Source: Arion vulgaris
Lineage: Eukaryota; Mollusca; Gastropoda; Stylommatophora; Arionidae
Assembly (NCBI GenBank): GCA_020796225.1
Contig: CM036759.1
Location: 70,891,512-70,955,511 of the forward strand
Direction: 5' to 3'
Length of the DNA: 64,000 bases
The notes under the pieces were generated by a model that was not told where the DNA came from, did not search any database, and saw only the letters and a program-made list of their open reading frames with translations. Both the position numbers and the translations under genes were made by a program. Below, piece by piece: positions 1 to 12,272 of this stretch. Each line of letters starts with the position of its first letter. Position 1 is the stretch's first letter.

Positions 1-3000
1 AGGACAAGCTAGTAGATGATGATGAATCTATCTCTAAGGACAAGCTAGTAGATGATGATGAATATATCTCTAAGGACAAGCTAGTAGATGATGATGCATC
101 TATCTCTAAGGACAAGCTAGTAGATGATGATGAATCTATCTCTAAGGACAAGCTAGTAGATGATGATGCATCTATCTCTAAGGACAAGCTACTAGATGAT
201 GATGAATCTATCTCTAGGACAAGCTAGTAGATGATGATGAATCTATCTCTAAGACAAGCTATAGATGATGATGAATCTATCTCTAAGGACAAGCTACTAG
301 ATGATGATGAATCTATCTCTAAGGACAAGCTACTAGATGATGATGAATCTATCTCTAAGGACAAGCTACTAGATAGATGAATCTATCTCTAAGGACAAGC
401 TACTAGATGATGAGATGAATTTATCTCTAAAGGGCAAGCTACTAGATGATGATGATGAATTTATCTCTAAGGACAAGCTACTAGATGATGATGATGAATT
501 TATCTCTAAGGACAAGCTACTAGATGATGATGAATCTATCTCTAAGGACAAGCTACTAGATGATGATGAATCTATCTCTAAGGACAAGCTACTAGATGAT
601 GATGAATCTATCTCTAAGGACAAGCTACTAGATGATGATGAATTTATCTCTAGGACAAGCTACTAGATGATGATGAATCTATCTCTAAGGACAAGCTACT
701 AGATGATGATGAATCTATCTCTAAAGACAAGCTACTAGATGATGATGAATCTATCTCTAAGGACAAGCTACTAGATGATGATGAATCTATCTCTAAGGAC
801 AAGCTACTAGATGATGATGAATCTATCTCTAAGGACAAGCTACTAGATGATGAATCTATCTCTAAGGACAAGCTACTAGATGATGATGAATCTATCTCTA
901 AGGACAAGCTACTAGATGATGATGAATCTATCTCTAAGGACAAGCTAGTAGATGATGATGCATCTATCTCTAAGGACAAGCTACTAGATGATGATGAATC
1001 TATCTCTAAGGACAAGCTACTAGATGATGAATCTATCTCTAAGGACAAGCTACTAGATGATGATGAATCTATCTCTAAGGACAAGCTACTAGATGATGAT
1101 GAATCTATCTCTAAGGACAAGCTACTAGATGATGATGAATTTATCTCTAAGGACAAGCTACTAGATGATGATGAATCTATCTCTAAGGACAAGCTACTAG
1201 ATGATGATGAATCTATCTCTAAGGACAAGCTAGTAGATGATGATGAATCTATCTCTAAGGACAAGCTACTAGATGATGATGAATCTATCTCTAAGGACAA
1301 GCTACTAGATGATGATGAATCTATCTCTAAGGACAAGCTACTAGATGATGATGATGATGAATCTATCTCTAGGACAAGCTACTAGATGATGATGAATCTA
1401 TCTCTAAGGACAAGCTACTAGATGATGATGAATCTATCTCTAAGGACAAGCTACTAGATGATGATGAATCTATCTCTAAGGACAAGCTACTAGATGATGA
1501 TGAATCTATCTCTAAGGACAAGCTAGTAGATGATGATGAATCTATCTCTAAGGACAAGCTACTAGATGATGATGAATCTATCTCTAAGGACAAGCTACTA
1601 GATGATGATGAATCTATCTCTAAGGACAAGCTACTAGATGATGATGAATCTATCTCTAAGGACAAGCTACTAGATGATGATGAATCTATCTCTAAGGACA
1701 AGCTACTAGATGATGATGAATCTATCTCTAAGGACAAGCTACTAGATGATGAATCTATCTCTAAGGACAAGCTACTAGATGATGAATCTATCTCTAGGAC
1801 AAGCTACTAGATGATGATGAATCTATCTCTAAGGACAAGCTACTAGATGATGATGAATCTATCTCTAAGGACAAGCTACTAGATGATGATGAATCTATCT
1901 CTAAGGACAAGCTACTAGATGATGATGAATTTATCTCTAAGGACAAGCTAGTAGATGATGATGAATCTATCTCTAAGGACAAGCTACTAGATGATGATGA
2001 ATCTATCTCTAAGGACAAGCTACTAGATGATGATGAATCTATCTCTAAGGACAAGCTAGTAGATGATGATGAATCTATCTCTAAGGACAAGCTAGTAGAT
2101 GATGATGAATCTATCTCTAAGGACAAGCTACTAGATGATGATGAATCTATCTCTAAGGACAAGCTACTAGATGATGATGAATCTATCTCTAAGGACAAGC
2201 TACTAGATGATGAATCTATCTCTAAGGACAAGCTAGTAGATGATGATGATGAATTTATCTCTAAGGACAAGCTAGTAGATGATGATGCATCTATCTCTAA
2301 GGACAAGCTACTAGATGATGATGAATCTATCTCTAAGGACAAGCTAGTAGATGATGATGCATCTATCTCTAAGGACAAGCTACTAGATGATGATGAATCT
2401 ATCTCTAGGACAAGCTAGTAGATGATGATGAATCTATCTCTAGGACAAGCTACTAGATGATGATGAATCTATCTCTAAGGACAAGCTAGTAGATGATGAT
2501 GATGAATCTATCTCTAAGGACAAGCTAGTAGATGATGATGAATCTATCTCTAAGGACAAGCTAGTAGATGATGATGAATCTATCTCTAAGGACAAGCTAG
2601 TAGATGATGATGAATATATCTCTAAGGACAAGCTAGTAGATGATGATGCATCTATCTCTAAGGACAAGCTAGTAGATGATGATGATGAATCTATCTCTAA
2701 GGACAAGCTAGTAGATGATGATGCATCTATCTCTAAGGACAAGCTACTAGATGATGATGAATCTATCTCTAAGGACAAGCTAGTAGATGATGATGAATCT
2801 ATCTCTAAGGACAAGCTACTAGATGATGATGAATCTATCTCTAAGGACAAGCTACTAGATGATGATGATGAATCTATCTCTAAGGACAAGCTAGTAGATG
2901 ATGATGAATCTATCTCTAAGGACAAGCTACTAGATGATGATGAATCTATCTCAGGACAACTACTGATGATGATGAATCTATCTCTAAGGACAAGCTACTA

Positions 3001-4020
3001 GATGATGAATCTATCTCTAAGGACAAGCTACTAGATGATGATGATGAATTTATCTCTAAGGACAAGCTACTAGATGATGATGATGAATTTATCTCTAAGG
3101 ACAAGCTACTAGATGATGATGATGAATTTATCTCTAGGACAAGCTACTAGATGATGATGAATCTATCTCTAAGGACAAGCTACTAGATGATGATGAATCT
3201 ATCTCTAAGGACAAGCTACTAGATGATGATGAATCTATCTCTAAGGACAAGCTACTAGATGATGATGAATTTATCTCTAAGGACAAGCTACTAGATGATG
3301 ATGAATCTATCTCTAAGGACAAGCTACTAGATGATGATGAATCTATCTCTAAAGACAAGCTACTAGATGATGATGAATCTATCTCTAGGACAAGCTACTA
3401 GATGATGATGAATCTATCTCTAGGACAAGCTACTAGATGATGATGAATCTATCTCTAAGGACAAGCTACTAGATGATGAATCTATCTCTAAGGACAAGCT
3501 ACTAGATGATGATGAATCTATCTCTAAGGACAACACTAGATGATGATGAATCTATCTCTAAGGACAAGCTAGTAGATGATGATCATCTATCTCTAGGACA
3601 AGCTACTAGATGATGATGAATCTATCTCTAAGGACAAGCTACTAGATGATGAATCTATCTCTAAGGACAAGCTACTAGATGATGATGAATCTATCTCTAA
3701 GGACAAGCTACTAGATGATGATGAATCTATCTCTAGGACAAGCTACTAGATGATGATGAATCTATCTCTAAGGACAAGCTAGTAGATGATGATGAATCTA
3801 TCTCTAAGGACAAGCTAGTAGATGATGATGAATCTATCTCTAAAGACAAGCTAGTAGATGATGATGCATCTATCTCTAAAGACAAGCTACTAGATGATGA
3901 TGAATCTATCTCTAAGGACAAGCTACTAGATGATGATGAATCTATCTCTAAGGACAAGCTACTAGATGATGATGAATATATCTCTAAGGACAAGCTACTA
4001 GATGATGATGAATCTATCTC
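1..4020. repeat. 36-bp minisatellite, about 110 units
   Basis: Near-perfect head-to-tail 36-bp units built around aaggacaagctactagatga, running off the left edge. Variation is mostly in the number of GAT triplets (2 to 5), ctacta versus ctagta, and loss of one A in tctctaagg. Because 36 is a multiple of three, several frames stay open. The minus strand reads as a serine-rich 12-mer (SLEIDSSSSSSL) and the plus strand as SKDKLLDDDESI, but no gene signals surround them. By position it lies in the COQ8 intron that follows the exon at 4657-4797. Confidence 0.95.
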
Positions 4021-4161
4021 TCATATATATATCTCTTTGTGTACTACTGACACATAAAGTAAGGAATCATTTTTCATAACTTGAGGTATTTGGTTAGGTC
4101 CATATTTTCATTGACCGTCAGCACACGATGGGTGATGTGGTCAACATCACGCCAGCCACCT

Positions 4162-4423
4162 TTTCTTCTTCTTCCTCTTTATGCTTGTTCTTACGACCAA
4201 TTTTAATCACTCTTTGTGATATGTTTGATCTTTGCCAAGAACGTGTATACGTTGCACATTGGTTTGGTAGGCCCCTAAACGCATAGACTTCTTCATGTTT
4301 AGGACATGTGCATCCGATTTCAGCCAAACCTCCTTAGTCACCTCTTACGACATGCATGGCAGGTAACAGTGGTTCTATTCTTTACACCCCAAATTTGGGC
4401 CCCGGTGTCCACTCGGGCGAAAG
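4162..4423 (-). mobile_element. SINE-A copy (short element with (AAG)n tail)
   Basis: Reverse-oriented copy of a roughly 250-bp element also found at 28738, 35782, 37640 (partial) and 58201. It carries the core cgtaagaggcgactaagg, here in reverse complement, the head gagtggttaccgg (cf. cactcgggcg) and an AAG-rich tail seen as cttcttcttcctctt. The head resembles the A box of Leu/Ser tRNA genes, so a tRNA origin is possible but not shown. Confidence 0.75.
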
Positions 4424-4656
4424 CCACCTTTTAATTCCCAGTGCTTTTCCTGGTACCCAATAAAGGCTGGATCAAGCTAAGAGCTGTTACGGTAGAAAAA
4501 ATATTTCAACACTGCTGTGCAATTGAACCTGGACCACTAGCTTAATAAGTGAGTTCACTAACAACCACACTACTGCAGCTCATGTGACCCTATGCCTCCT
4601 CTTTATCTGCTGCACCTGAGATGTCCCCTGTATTGCATGATCATGACTTCACTTAC

Positions 4657-4797
4657 CTGAATTTTCATTGCAACTTGTCTTCCATTAAGAAGTTTTGCCT
4701 TGTGGACCTGTCCAATTGATGCAGCAGCAAAAGGTTTCTCATCAAACTCTGATAGCTTCTCATTCCAATCCGGACCCAAATGTTTACTCAAAGCTTT
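4657..4797 (-). CDS. COQ8: COQ8 exon 8: AAAS loop and VAMK lysine
   Basis: This 141-nt, 47-codon exon is phase 0 at both ends, flanked by ttctcag and gtaagt on the minus strand. It begins [20 protein letters not shown] and continues with [15 protein letters not shown] and [17 protein letters not shown] is the alanine-rich nucleotide loop of ADCK proteins and VAMK holds the ATP-binding lysine. The preceding exon (6883-6968) also ends in phase 0. The next exon, expected to start near YPGV, is not in the window; the 36-bp array lies in that intron. Confidence 0.95.
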
Positions 4798-4894
4798 CTG
4801 AGAATAAGAAAATATCAAACAAAATAAGTTTCACTCCTTTATCAACAAATGTCTACGGTGTATTCTCAGACTGTGATGGTATAATAATATGACC

Positions 4895-5140
4895 TCTCTT
4901 GTCTTTACAGATGGTCAATTGGCAAGTGTTTTACTGTGACAACTTCTGAGTTTGTGTGACAACTTCTGAGTTTGTGCTTGTCTCTCTCGTCTTGACAGAC
5001 AAGTCAATTGACAAGTATTTTACTGTGACAACTTCTGAGTTTGTGTTTGTCTCTCCTGTCTTTACAGATGGTCAATTGTTTTACTGTGACAACTTTTTAG
5101 TTTTCGCTTGTCTCTCTTGTCCTTCAGCTCATCCCTAAGT
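4895..5140 (-). mobile_element. LINE 3' end, tandemly repeated (CR1/L2-like tail)
   Basis: Three imperfect copies of a segment containing gtcaattggcaagtgtttta and tgacaacttctgagtttgtg. The minus strand at 5090-5150 reads ELKDKRDKRKLKSCHSK, the C-terminal tail of the LINE seen more completely at 17525-18015 (ELKDKREKRTLRSCHSK). It is a truncated, internally duplicated remnant. Confidence 0.65.
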
Positions 5141-5204
5141 CTCTCTTCAAAAGATTCTGCAGCTCTGCGTAACGTTGTTTTCCACATAACTCGGTCATCA
5201 TGAG

Positions 5205-5390
5205 TTGCTATAACAGAGTGGAAAACATAGACTTGTGGATAAGAATAGGGCAGTAACCCATGATGACCCAGATCAGGAGGAGAAAATGGTGAAGTGTCAG
5301 GTATACCCTGCAGAAGATACAGTCGAGTGCCACTAGACATGCACTTGAGGGAAACCCACAAGGGAAACAGAAAAGGAGACATCCAGTATA
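5205..5390 (+). mobile_element. LINE reverse-transcriptase tail fragment (RTE-like)
   Basis: The plus strand matches the segment at 35130-35300, which reads NTDLWIRTGQEPMMTQVKRR followed by WRWIGHTLRK and VLEWNPQ. Here the frame is broken by indels. This is the conserved region downstream of the LINE RT domain. Confidence 0.7.
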
Positions 5391-5559
5391 TTCTTCTTTA
5401 GATATACACATAACTTTTAAATTAAAAACTGTAGTTACTGCCTCTAGTATCACTTTGTAGGGCAGTGTGGGACAGGTGGGAAGAGAGCCTGACAAATGTA
5501 ATAACTGCATGGCTAGTGCAATCAAACTGCAAAGTAGTTCAGTTTAGAATTTATCTTTA

Positions 5560-5765
5560 TATTTGTTAGTCTTTCCTCTTGGGCCTGTGGCGATAGGCAG
5601 AGGTCATAGCTCATGTCTCGGTTCTGTTATTTGTTTTAAGTCTTTAATGTTTACTAGCCCATCGTGAGCCTTCTGGTGATGGTTCTACGAGAGTCTCTCT
5701 GGTCTTCCTCGTTCTTTCCCCTGGTGTCCATAGAGGATTAGAGTCTTCTCATCCATTCTAAGTGT
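5560..5765 (-). mobile_element. RTE-like LINE fragment with many small deletions
   Basis: Aligns by eye with 43205-43440 on the minus strand (GRPRETLRR, WTPEGKRKRGR region), but lacks single bases every 10-20 nt. It may be old decay or unpolished sequence. Confidence 0.6.
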
Positions 5766-6360
5766 GTGGCGATGATATCTTATATGCACGACAAAATATC
5801 CTTGACTTACCGTGATTGAACAAGGTCTCAGCATGGAGCTGCACTCTAATCCATTTGGTCAGACGCTCCTCTTATATAATAAAGGATCCATAACTAATTA
5901 ATATTTTTAAAAAGCGAATTAAAAAAGCAAACATATATTGTCATTTTATGAGAATTACTTTTAACTAAGTGTTTTGTTTGCCCCACCCGGCAGTGCTGCA
6001 TCGGGTGGAACCAGGGTGAGAGAGATTAAGCTCAGAGGGCCGCATCCTTTCTAAGTGAGCTGCTCAGAGCTTGTGTATTCTGTATAAGAGTATGCCAATT
6101 CTCTATTTGAAAGCTCCCACCTTCAGGCCTAGATCAATCATTAGTCACCTCCCTTCGTTCTTAGTCAAAAGACTGAGAAGCCCAAAAGACTTGTTAAGTT
6201 CAAAAGACTGAGAAGCCCAAAAGACTGAGAAGCTCAAAAGACTGAGAAGCCCAAAAGACTGAGAAGACACAAAAAATGTTTTAGCTGCCCTGAATGATTT
6301 TGTGTTTTGTAAAACTATTTGTATTTTGTGAATTCGAGTTTGAATATAAACTAAAAGAGC
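5766..6360. repeat. Mostly unassigned; short tandem repeat at 6165-6290
   Basis: I see no gene here. At 6165-6290 a unit of about 19 bp containing aagactgagaagcccaaaag recurs about six times. The stretch 5960-6100 (cacccggcagtgctgcatcg) is not recognised. Confidence 0.5.
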
Positions 6361-6361
6361 T

Positions 6362-6786
6362 TGATTGATTGATATTACCATCATCATTGCACTTCGGTGA
6401 GTAACCAGATGTGCTCCATCTCTTTCTTACACAGGACGATCTCAGCAGCAGTGCACAAACTATGTATCACGGCGAGGGTCACCTGGTGTACTTTTGAAGA
6501 TGGTGAAGGAATTTTATTTTTAATCTTTCGAATAACATTTGCCCAGGCAGCGGCTTTCCAGCCTGCTCTTTTCAATTTTGAACTGTCAAGGGTTCTTTTA
6601 CATGCTCAAATTGAACATGTAACCTATGTTTTATCGTCCGTCTCCGATAGGACTAGAAACTCCATCTCACCTACACTGAGATCAGGGATCTCTGGAAAAA
6701 TATCATGATGGCTCCCTGAGGGAGTAAACCTAGTACCTATGAAACAAGAAGCTAGCACCTAACCTCTACGCCACACAGAGACCACC
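6362..6786 (-). mobile_element. SINE-2 copy (tRNA-like head, (TGAT)n tail)
   Basis: On the minus strand the head reads gtggcgtagaggttaggtgc, like a tRNA A box, followed near 6730 by a weak B-box-like aggtttactccc. The body contains aagaaagagatggagcacatctggttact and the other end is (atca)n. Further copies lie at 13440, 15352, 33419, 40985, 52093 and 54370. The tRNA derivation is inferred from box-like sequences. Confidence 0.7.
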
Positions 6787-6882
6787 AACAACAAAACAAG
6801 TAATAAACATAATATAGACAAGTTCAAATATGGAAGTGATACAAAACAAACATCATCCCCATTAATTTTTCAGTTGTGTTAC

Positions 6883-6968
6883 CTTCATTTGCCATGATGG
6901 CATGAAATCTGCACTTTGTCTCACTCGTTCAAATATGGACTGTAGTTGTGGGTTGATGAACGAGTTGT
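6883..6968 (-). CDS. COQ8: COQ8 exon 7: [20 protein letters not shown]
   Basis: This 86-nt exon follows aatttcag and precedes gtaaca. Its first two bases complete the Asp of SIQD, split from exon 6, and 28 codons follow: [28 protein letters not shown]. The segment is strongly conserved in COQ8A/COQ8. It ends in phase 0 and joins exon 8. Confidence 0.93.
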
Positions 6969-7154
6969 CTGAAATTGTACAAGAATGTCAGTTGTAAGTT
7001 CAGTTTCAGTTAGGAATATCTTCATTGCACTCTGGACATAAAAACTTGCGTGCACGCGATCGTTCTTCACAGCCAATTGTATCATTATTTTTGTGATATA
7101 TAATTGGTCCTTTGACAAGAACGCTTGATCTACATTGCGTCGATTATGCGCCCA

Positions 7155-7260
7155 TGACTATGCCCGCCCACCCGGTTTGAGCCAGCTTTTGATTTACTAG
7201 GGTGAGCATTCCTAGGTACGATCCTTTCTGCCGACTATTTCAGCCCGGATCTTTGCCTTC
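7155..7260 (-). mobile_element. Family-B short element fragment
   Basis: Contains the segment ttgatttactagggt...cctaggta found in fuller copies at 20285, 36660 and 39740. Only one end is present. Confidence 0.5.
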
Positions 7261-7754
7261 TCGATCAGTTTTGCTGTATATTTGGGCTTCTATACCAAAA
7301 CAGTGAGTTACAGTTATGCCCTTTCTGACTGTGAGGTCGTTCCGGATTAGGAACATTTCACGGGCTTATAAGCTTGTCCTCGGATGGCGTCTTACTCGTA
7401 TAAAACACCATGTACAGTATCGGCCTTCACCAATGTTCGGATCCGTACATCCTGTCAGATCTTTACATTGTCGACCTTACTTTACTGTCCACTTTGAGTT
7501 TGTTTCAGAGTAGGAACATTCTCAGCCTTTACTAGGCACGTGTCGGTACTTGGCAATTTGTAGTTTCTACTTCGCATTTTCCCTAGCCTCGGGAAACATC
7601 GGACTGGGGTCAAGCACAAATAATATATAGGGCCATTTCAATTGGCGCTAGCAACGCAACTGAGATTTTGCGCTCGCCACCATCAGTGGATTGGTTTAAA
7701 TTAAAATCCTCTTTGCGGCCGCACTATGTGGGCATTCAGAATGTCAGCTCTATT
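7261..7754. other. Unassigned, no gene seen
   Basis: Open frames here are short and lack recognisable motifs. The sequence cgaccttactttactgtcca and surroundings do not match other repeats in the window. Confidence 0.4.
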
Positions 7755-8125
7755 GATTGGCTGACTCCCTGATATGCTGGCAGAGTCAGTCTGCTCTCAC
7801 ATTACCATCGACACTCATGTGCCCTGGAACACAGATTGTAAGTACAGTACTAATTAGAAATGAAGAAGCAGAAAGTCACGCTAGTAAGTACAGTACTAAT
7901 TAGAAATGAAGAAGCAGAAAGTCACGCTGGCTAAGAAAGATTGGCTGACTCCCTGATATGCTGGCAGAGTCAGTCTGCTCTCACATTACCATCGACACTC
8001 AAATGCCCTGGAACACAGATTGTAAGTACAGTACTAATTAGAAATGAAGAAGCAGAAAGTCACGCTAGTAAGTACAGTACTAATTAGAAATGAAGAAGCA
8101 GAAAGTCACGCTGGCTAAGGAAGAG
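7755..8125. repeat. 184-bp tandem duplication with inner 47-bp duplication
   Basis: The segment starting gattggctgactccctgata at 7755 recurs at 7939. Inside each copy, gtaagtacagtactaattag with gaagcagaaagtcacgct is itself duplicated. The second copy ends just before the SINE-1 at 8142. Confidence 0.9.
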
Positions 8126-8141
8126 TAAACACAAGAACAAC

Positions 8142-8476
8142 TTTTTTTTTTTTTTTCTTTCGTCCGCTTTCAACTCAGACGAAATTCCATCTCTGAAACT
8201 GATTTTTCGTGAAAATCTGTTTTTCCAATTTCTAACAATGGCAGCAGCGTGCACATAGTAAATTACTTTACACTGGCAGCCGTGTGCTCAATGTACTCGT
8301 AATTAGTATTCCTCGCCATACAGGCAGATTTTCTCCGACTTCAGAGGTACTCACGTTATCGTCCTGAGTAAGACCAGGGACTCGAACAAATGCCGGACAG
8401 TAGGTTCGAACCCGAGCTATGAGGCGTCTCACAGCTAGCAGGCCGAGCTACTATCAACTACTCTAGGCAGTCCCCC
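8142..8476 (-). mobile_element. SINE-1, left founder copy with TSD
   Basis: tRNA-derived SINE in reverse orientation. The poly-T at 8142 is the poly-A tail. A B box ggttcgaacc (ggttcgaaccc on the plus strand near 8402) and an A-box-like tagctcggcctgctagc lie near the head at 8476. The TSD acaagaacaac is at 8131-8141 and 8477-8487. Confidence 0.9.
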
Positions 8477-8729
8477 ACAAGAACAACTAATCACAGCAAC
8501 AACTCTCCATACAGAAAAACAAAATCCTAATAACTTCATTGCTTCTGCAACAATCCTACGGTTGTCTGGAAAAAATGCACTTGTGAACTGAATGGCGAGG
8601 TCTGGTTTCAAATCTATGACCTTCGTAATGCAAGGCAAAGATTCGAAACCACAAGCATCATAACAGACAAATGTCTTAAGCACTTTGCAATATCAATAGC
8701 ATTGGCTCATAAATAACACTATGTCCTAG

Positions 8730-9220
8730 AAGATGAAATATTTTGGCCACATTGAACATCACAGTGGTTTGCAGAGAACAGTAATAGGAGGCATGGTCCT
8801 AGAGAGGGGACGACCAAGACGAAGGTAGCAGCAGGACATCTTGAAAAAGAGACGGAAAGATTTTTCAGGCAGGCTGTGATGAAAACGACGTTCCAAGGGA
8901 CATGATATTACTGAATGCTAAGAATCACCCGTGTGGTGCTGGAGCTGCAAGGAAGCAAAGAATAGTACCACTGCTACCTACAAGGTATGTCACAAGAGGC
9001 GACTTATTACTTTGCCATACTTCGCCCCTCGGACGAGACACAACAGAATGAGACACCACCTGTACACTAAATTCAAGATAGGCACCAATGACATGTGCCC
9101 TGTGGCTTAGCAAGTATGACAACAGAACTGCCTCCAGTATACAGACCTGAGAAGAAAGAGGTGGCCCACTTACACCAGCGTCCAAGACAAACTGTATGGC
9201 GTGGCTGATAATCTGAGGCA
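8730..9220 (+). mobile_element. LINE C-terminal remnants inside the tandem unit
   Basis: Plus-strand frames give KYFGHIEHHSGLQRTVIGG with ERGRPRRR (LINE post-RT region), then NRMRHHLYTKFKIGTNDMC with CPCGLASMTTE (LINE C-terminal cysteine region) and a terminal HQRPRQTVWRG. Equivalent segments recur at 9985-10480 and 11250-11740. The frames are broken, and two LINE types seem to be joined. Confidence 0.7.
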
Positions 9221-9380
9221 GACAGCTGAAATCCCATTCTCTCTCTCTCTCTCGATCCCCGCCTAGACCAATGAACCAAATTTTTTCATGAATTCTACCG
9301 TTGTTTTTAGGGACTCCGTCTCTCCGTACAGCTTCTCGAGAAGTTCTGTGTTATCGGCCAGGTTTCGTTTCTTAGGCCTG

Positions 9381-9732
9381 TTTTTTTTTTTTTTTTCTTT
9401 TTTCTTTTTTTCTTTCGTCCGCTTTCAACTCAGACGAAGTTCCATCTCTGAAACTGATTTTTGCGTGAAAATCCAATTTCTTCCAATTTCTTACAATGGC
9501 AGCAGCGTGCACATTGTAAATTACTTACACTGGCAGCCGTGTGCTCAATGTACTCGTAATTAGTATTCCTCGCCATACAGGCAGATTTTCTCCGACTTCA
9601 GAGGTACTCACGTTATCGTCCTGAGTAAGACCAGGGACTCGAACAAATGCCGGACAGTAGGTTCGAACCCGAGCTATGAGGCGTCTCACAGCTGCAGGCC
9701 GAGCTACTATCAACTACTCTAGGCAGTCCCCC
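9381..9732 (-). mobile_element. SINE-1, recombinant copy
   Basis: Same element as at 8142. The left flank is cttaggcctg (9371-9380) and the right flank acaagaacaac (9733-9743), so the two flanks come from different founder insertions. Confidence 0.9.
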
Positions 9733-10645
9733 ACAAGAACAACTAATCACAGCAACAACTCTCCATACAGAAAAACAAAATCCTAATAACTTCATTGCTT
9801 CTGCAACAATCCTACAGTTGTCTGGAAAAATGCACTTGTGAACTGAATGGCGAGGTCTGGTTTCAAATCTATGACCTTCGTAATGCAAGGCAAAGATTCG
9901 AAACCACAAGCATCATAACAGACAAATGTCTTAAGCACTTTGCAATATCAATAGCATTGGCTCATAAATAACACTATGTCCTAGAAGATGAAATATTTTG
10001 GCCACATTGAACATCACAGTGGTTTGCAGAGAACAGTAATAGGAGGCATGGTCCTAGAGAGGGGACGACCAAGACGAAGGTAGCAGCAGGACATCTTGAA
10101 AAAGAGACGGAAAGATTTTTCAGGCAGGCTGTGATGAAAACGACGTTCCGCAAGGGACATGATATTACTTGAATCGCTAAGAATCACCCGTGTGGTGCTG
10201 GAGCTGCAAGGGAAGCAAAGAATAGTACCACTGCTACCTACAAGGTATGTCACAAGAGGCGACTTATTACTTTGCCATACTTCGCCCCTCGGACGAGACA
10301 CAACAGAATGAGACACCACCTGTACACTAAATTCAAGATAGGCACCAATGACATGTGCCCCTGTGGCTTGGCAAGTATGACAACAGAACTGCCTCCAGTA
10401 TACAGACCTGAGAAGAAAGAGGTGGCCCACTTACACCAGCGTCCAAGACAAACTGTATGGCGTGGCTGATAATCTGAGGCAGACAGCTGAAATCCCATTC
10501 TCTCTCTCTCTCTCTCTCGATCCCCGCCTAGACCAATGAACCAAATTTTTTCATGAATTCTACCGTTGTTTTTAGGGACTCCGTCTCTCCGTACAGCTTC
10601 TCGAGAAGTTCTGTGTTATCGGCCAGGTTTCGTTTCTTAGGCCTG

Positions 10646-10995
10646 TTTTTTTTTTTTTTTCTTTTTCTTTTTTCTTTCGTCCGCTTTCAACTCAGACGAA
10701 GTTCCATCTCTGAAACTGATTTTTGCGTGAAAATCCAATTTCTTCCAATTTCTTACAATGGCAGCAGCGTGACATTGTAAATTACTTTACACTGGCAGCC
10801 GTGTGCTCAATGTACTCGTAATTAGTATTCCTCGCCATACAGGCAGATTTTCTCCGACTTCAGAGGTACTCACGTTATCGTCCTGAGTAAGACCAGGGAC
10901 TCGAACAAATGCCGGACAGTAGGTTCGAACCCGAGCTATGAGGCGTCTCACAGCTAGCAGGCCGAGCTACTATCAACTACTCTAGGCAGTCCCCC
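10646..10995 (-). mobile_element. SINE-1, recombinant copy
   Basis: The left flank cttaggcctg ends at 10645 and the right flank acaagaacaac begins at 10996: the same hybrid flanks as the copy at 9381. Confidence 0.9.
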
Positions 10996-11907
10996 ACAAG
11001 AACAACTAATCACAGCAACAACTCTCCATACAGAAAAACAAAATCCTAATAACTTCATTGCTTCTGCAACAATCCTACGGTTGTCTGGAAAAAATGCACT
11101 TGTGAACTGAATGGCGAGGTCTGGTTTCAAATCTATGACCTTCGTAATGCAAGGCAAAGATTCGAAACCACAAGCATCATAACAGACAAATGTCTTAAGC
11201 ACTTTGCAATATCAATAGCATTGGCTCATAAATAACACTATGTCCTAGAAGATGAAATATTTTGGCCACATTGAACATCACAGTGGTTTGCAGAGAACAG
11301 TAATAGGAGGCATGGTCCTAGAGAGGGGACGACCAAGACGAAGGTAGCAGCAGGACATCTTGAAAAAGAGACGGAAAGATTTTTCAGGCAGGCTGTGATG
11401 AAAACGACGTTCCGCAAGGGACATGATATTACTTGAATCGCTAAGAATCACCCGTGTGGTGCTGGAGCTGCAAGGGAAGCAAAGAATAGTACCACTGCTA
11501 CCTACAAGGTATGTCACAAGAGGCGACTTATTACTTTGCCATACTTCGCCCCTCGGACGAGACACAACAGAATGAGACACCACCTGTACACTAAATTCAA
11601 GATAGGCACCAATGACATGTGCCCCTGTGGCTTGGCAAGTATGACAACAGAACTGCCTCCAGTATACAGACCTGAGAAGAAAGAGGTGGCCCACTTACAC
11701 CAGCGTCCAAGACAAACTGTATGGCGTGGCTGATAATCTGAGGCAGACAGCTGAAATCCCATTCTCTCTCTCTCTCTCTCGATCCCCGCCTAGACCAATG
11801 AACCAAATTTTTTCATGAATTCTACCGTTGTTTTTAGGGACTCCGTCTCTCCGTACAGCTTCTCGAGAAGTTCTGTGTTATCGGCCAGGTTTCGTTTCTT
11901 AGGCCTG

Positions 11908-12260
11908 TTTTTTTTTTTTTTTTCTTTTTTCTTTTTTTCTTTCGTCCGCTTTCAACTCAGACGAAGTTCCATCTCTGAAACTGATTTTTGCGTGAAAATC
12001 CAATTTCTTCCAATTTCTTACAATGGCAGCAGCGTGCACATTGTAAATTACTTACACTGGCAGCCGTGTGCTCAATGTACTCGTAATTAGTATTCCTCGC
12101 CATACAGGCAGATTTTCTCCGACTTCAGAGGTACTCACGTTATCGTCCTGAGTAAGACCAGGGACTCGAACAAATGCCGGACAGTAGGTTCGAACCCGAG
12201 CTATGAGGCGTCTCACAGCTGCAGGCCAAGCTACTATCAACTACTCTAGGCAGTCCCCCG
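11908..12260 (-). mobile_element. SINE-1, right founder copy with TSD
   Basis: The flanking TSD cttaggcctg is at 11898-11907 and 12263-12272. It has the same A/B boxes as the other SINE-1 copies. Confidence 0.88.
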
Positions 12261-12272
12261 CCCTTAGGCCTG

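Larger units (their letters stand above)
8131..12272. repeat. Tandem array of three ~1.26-kb units bounded by four SINE-1 copies
   Basis: Four reverse-oriented SINE-1 copies end at 8476, 9732, 10995 and about 12260, giving periods of 1256, 1263 and 1264 bp. About 900 bp of TE debris separates them: a SINE-3 piece, LINE coding remnants and a family-B core. The leftmost SINE is flanked on both sides by acaagaacaac and the rightmost by cttaggcctg, while the two middle copies have cttaggcctg on the left and acaagaacaac on the right. This is the pattern expected from unequal recombination between two SINEs. Confidence 0.93.

Noticed and set aside
650..1336. Long serine-rich minus-strand frame (SLEIDSSSS repeats)
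   Set aside because: It follows from a 36-bp unit in multiples of three; frames are open on both strands, and there is no start context, splice signal or non-repeat sequence.
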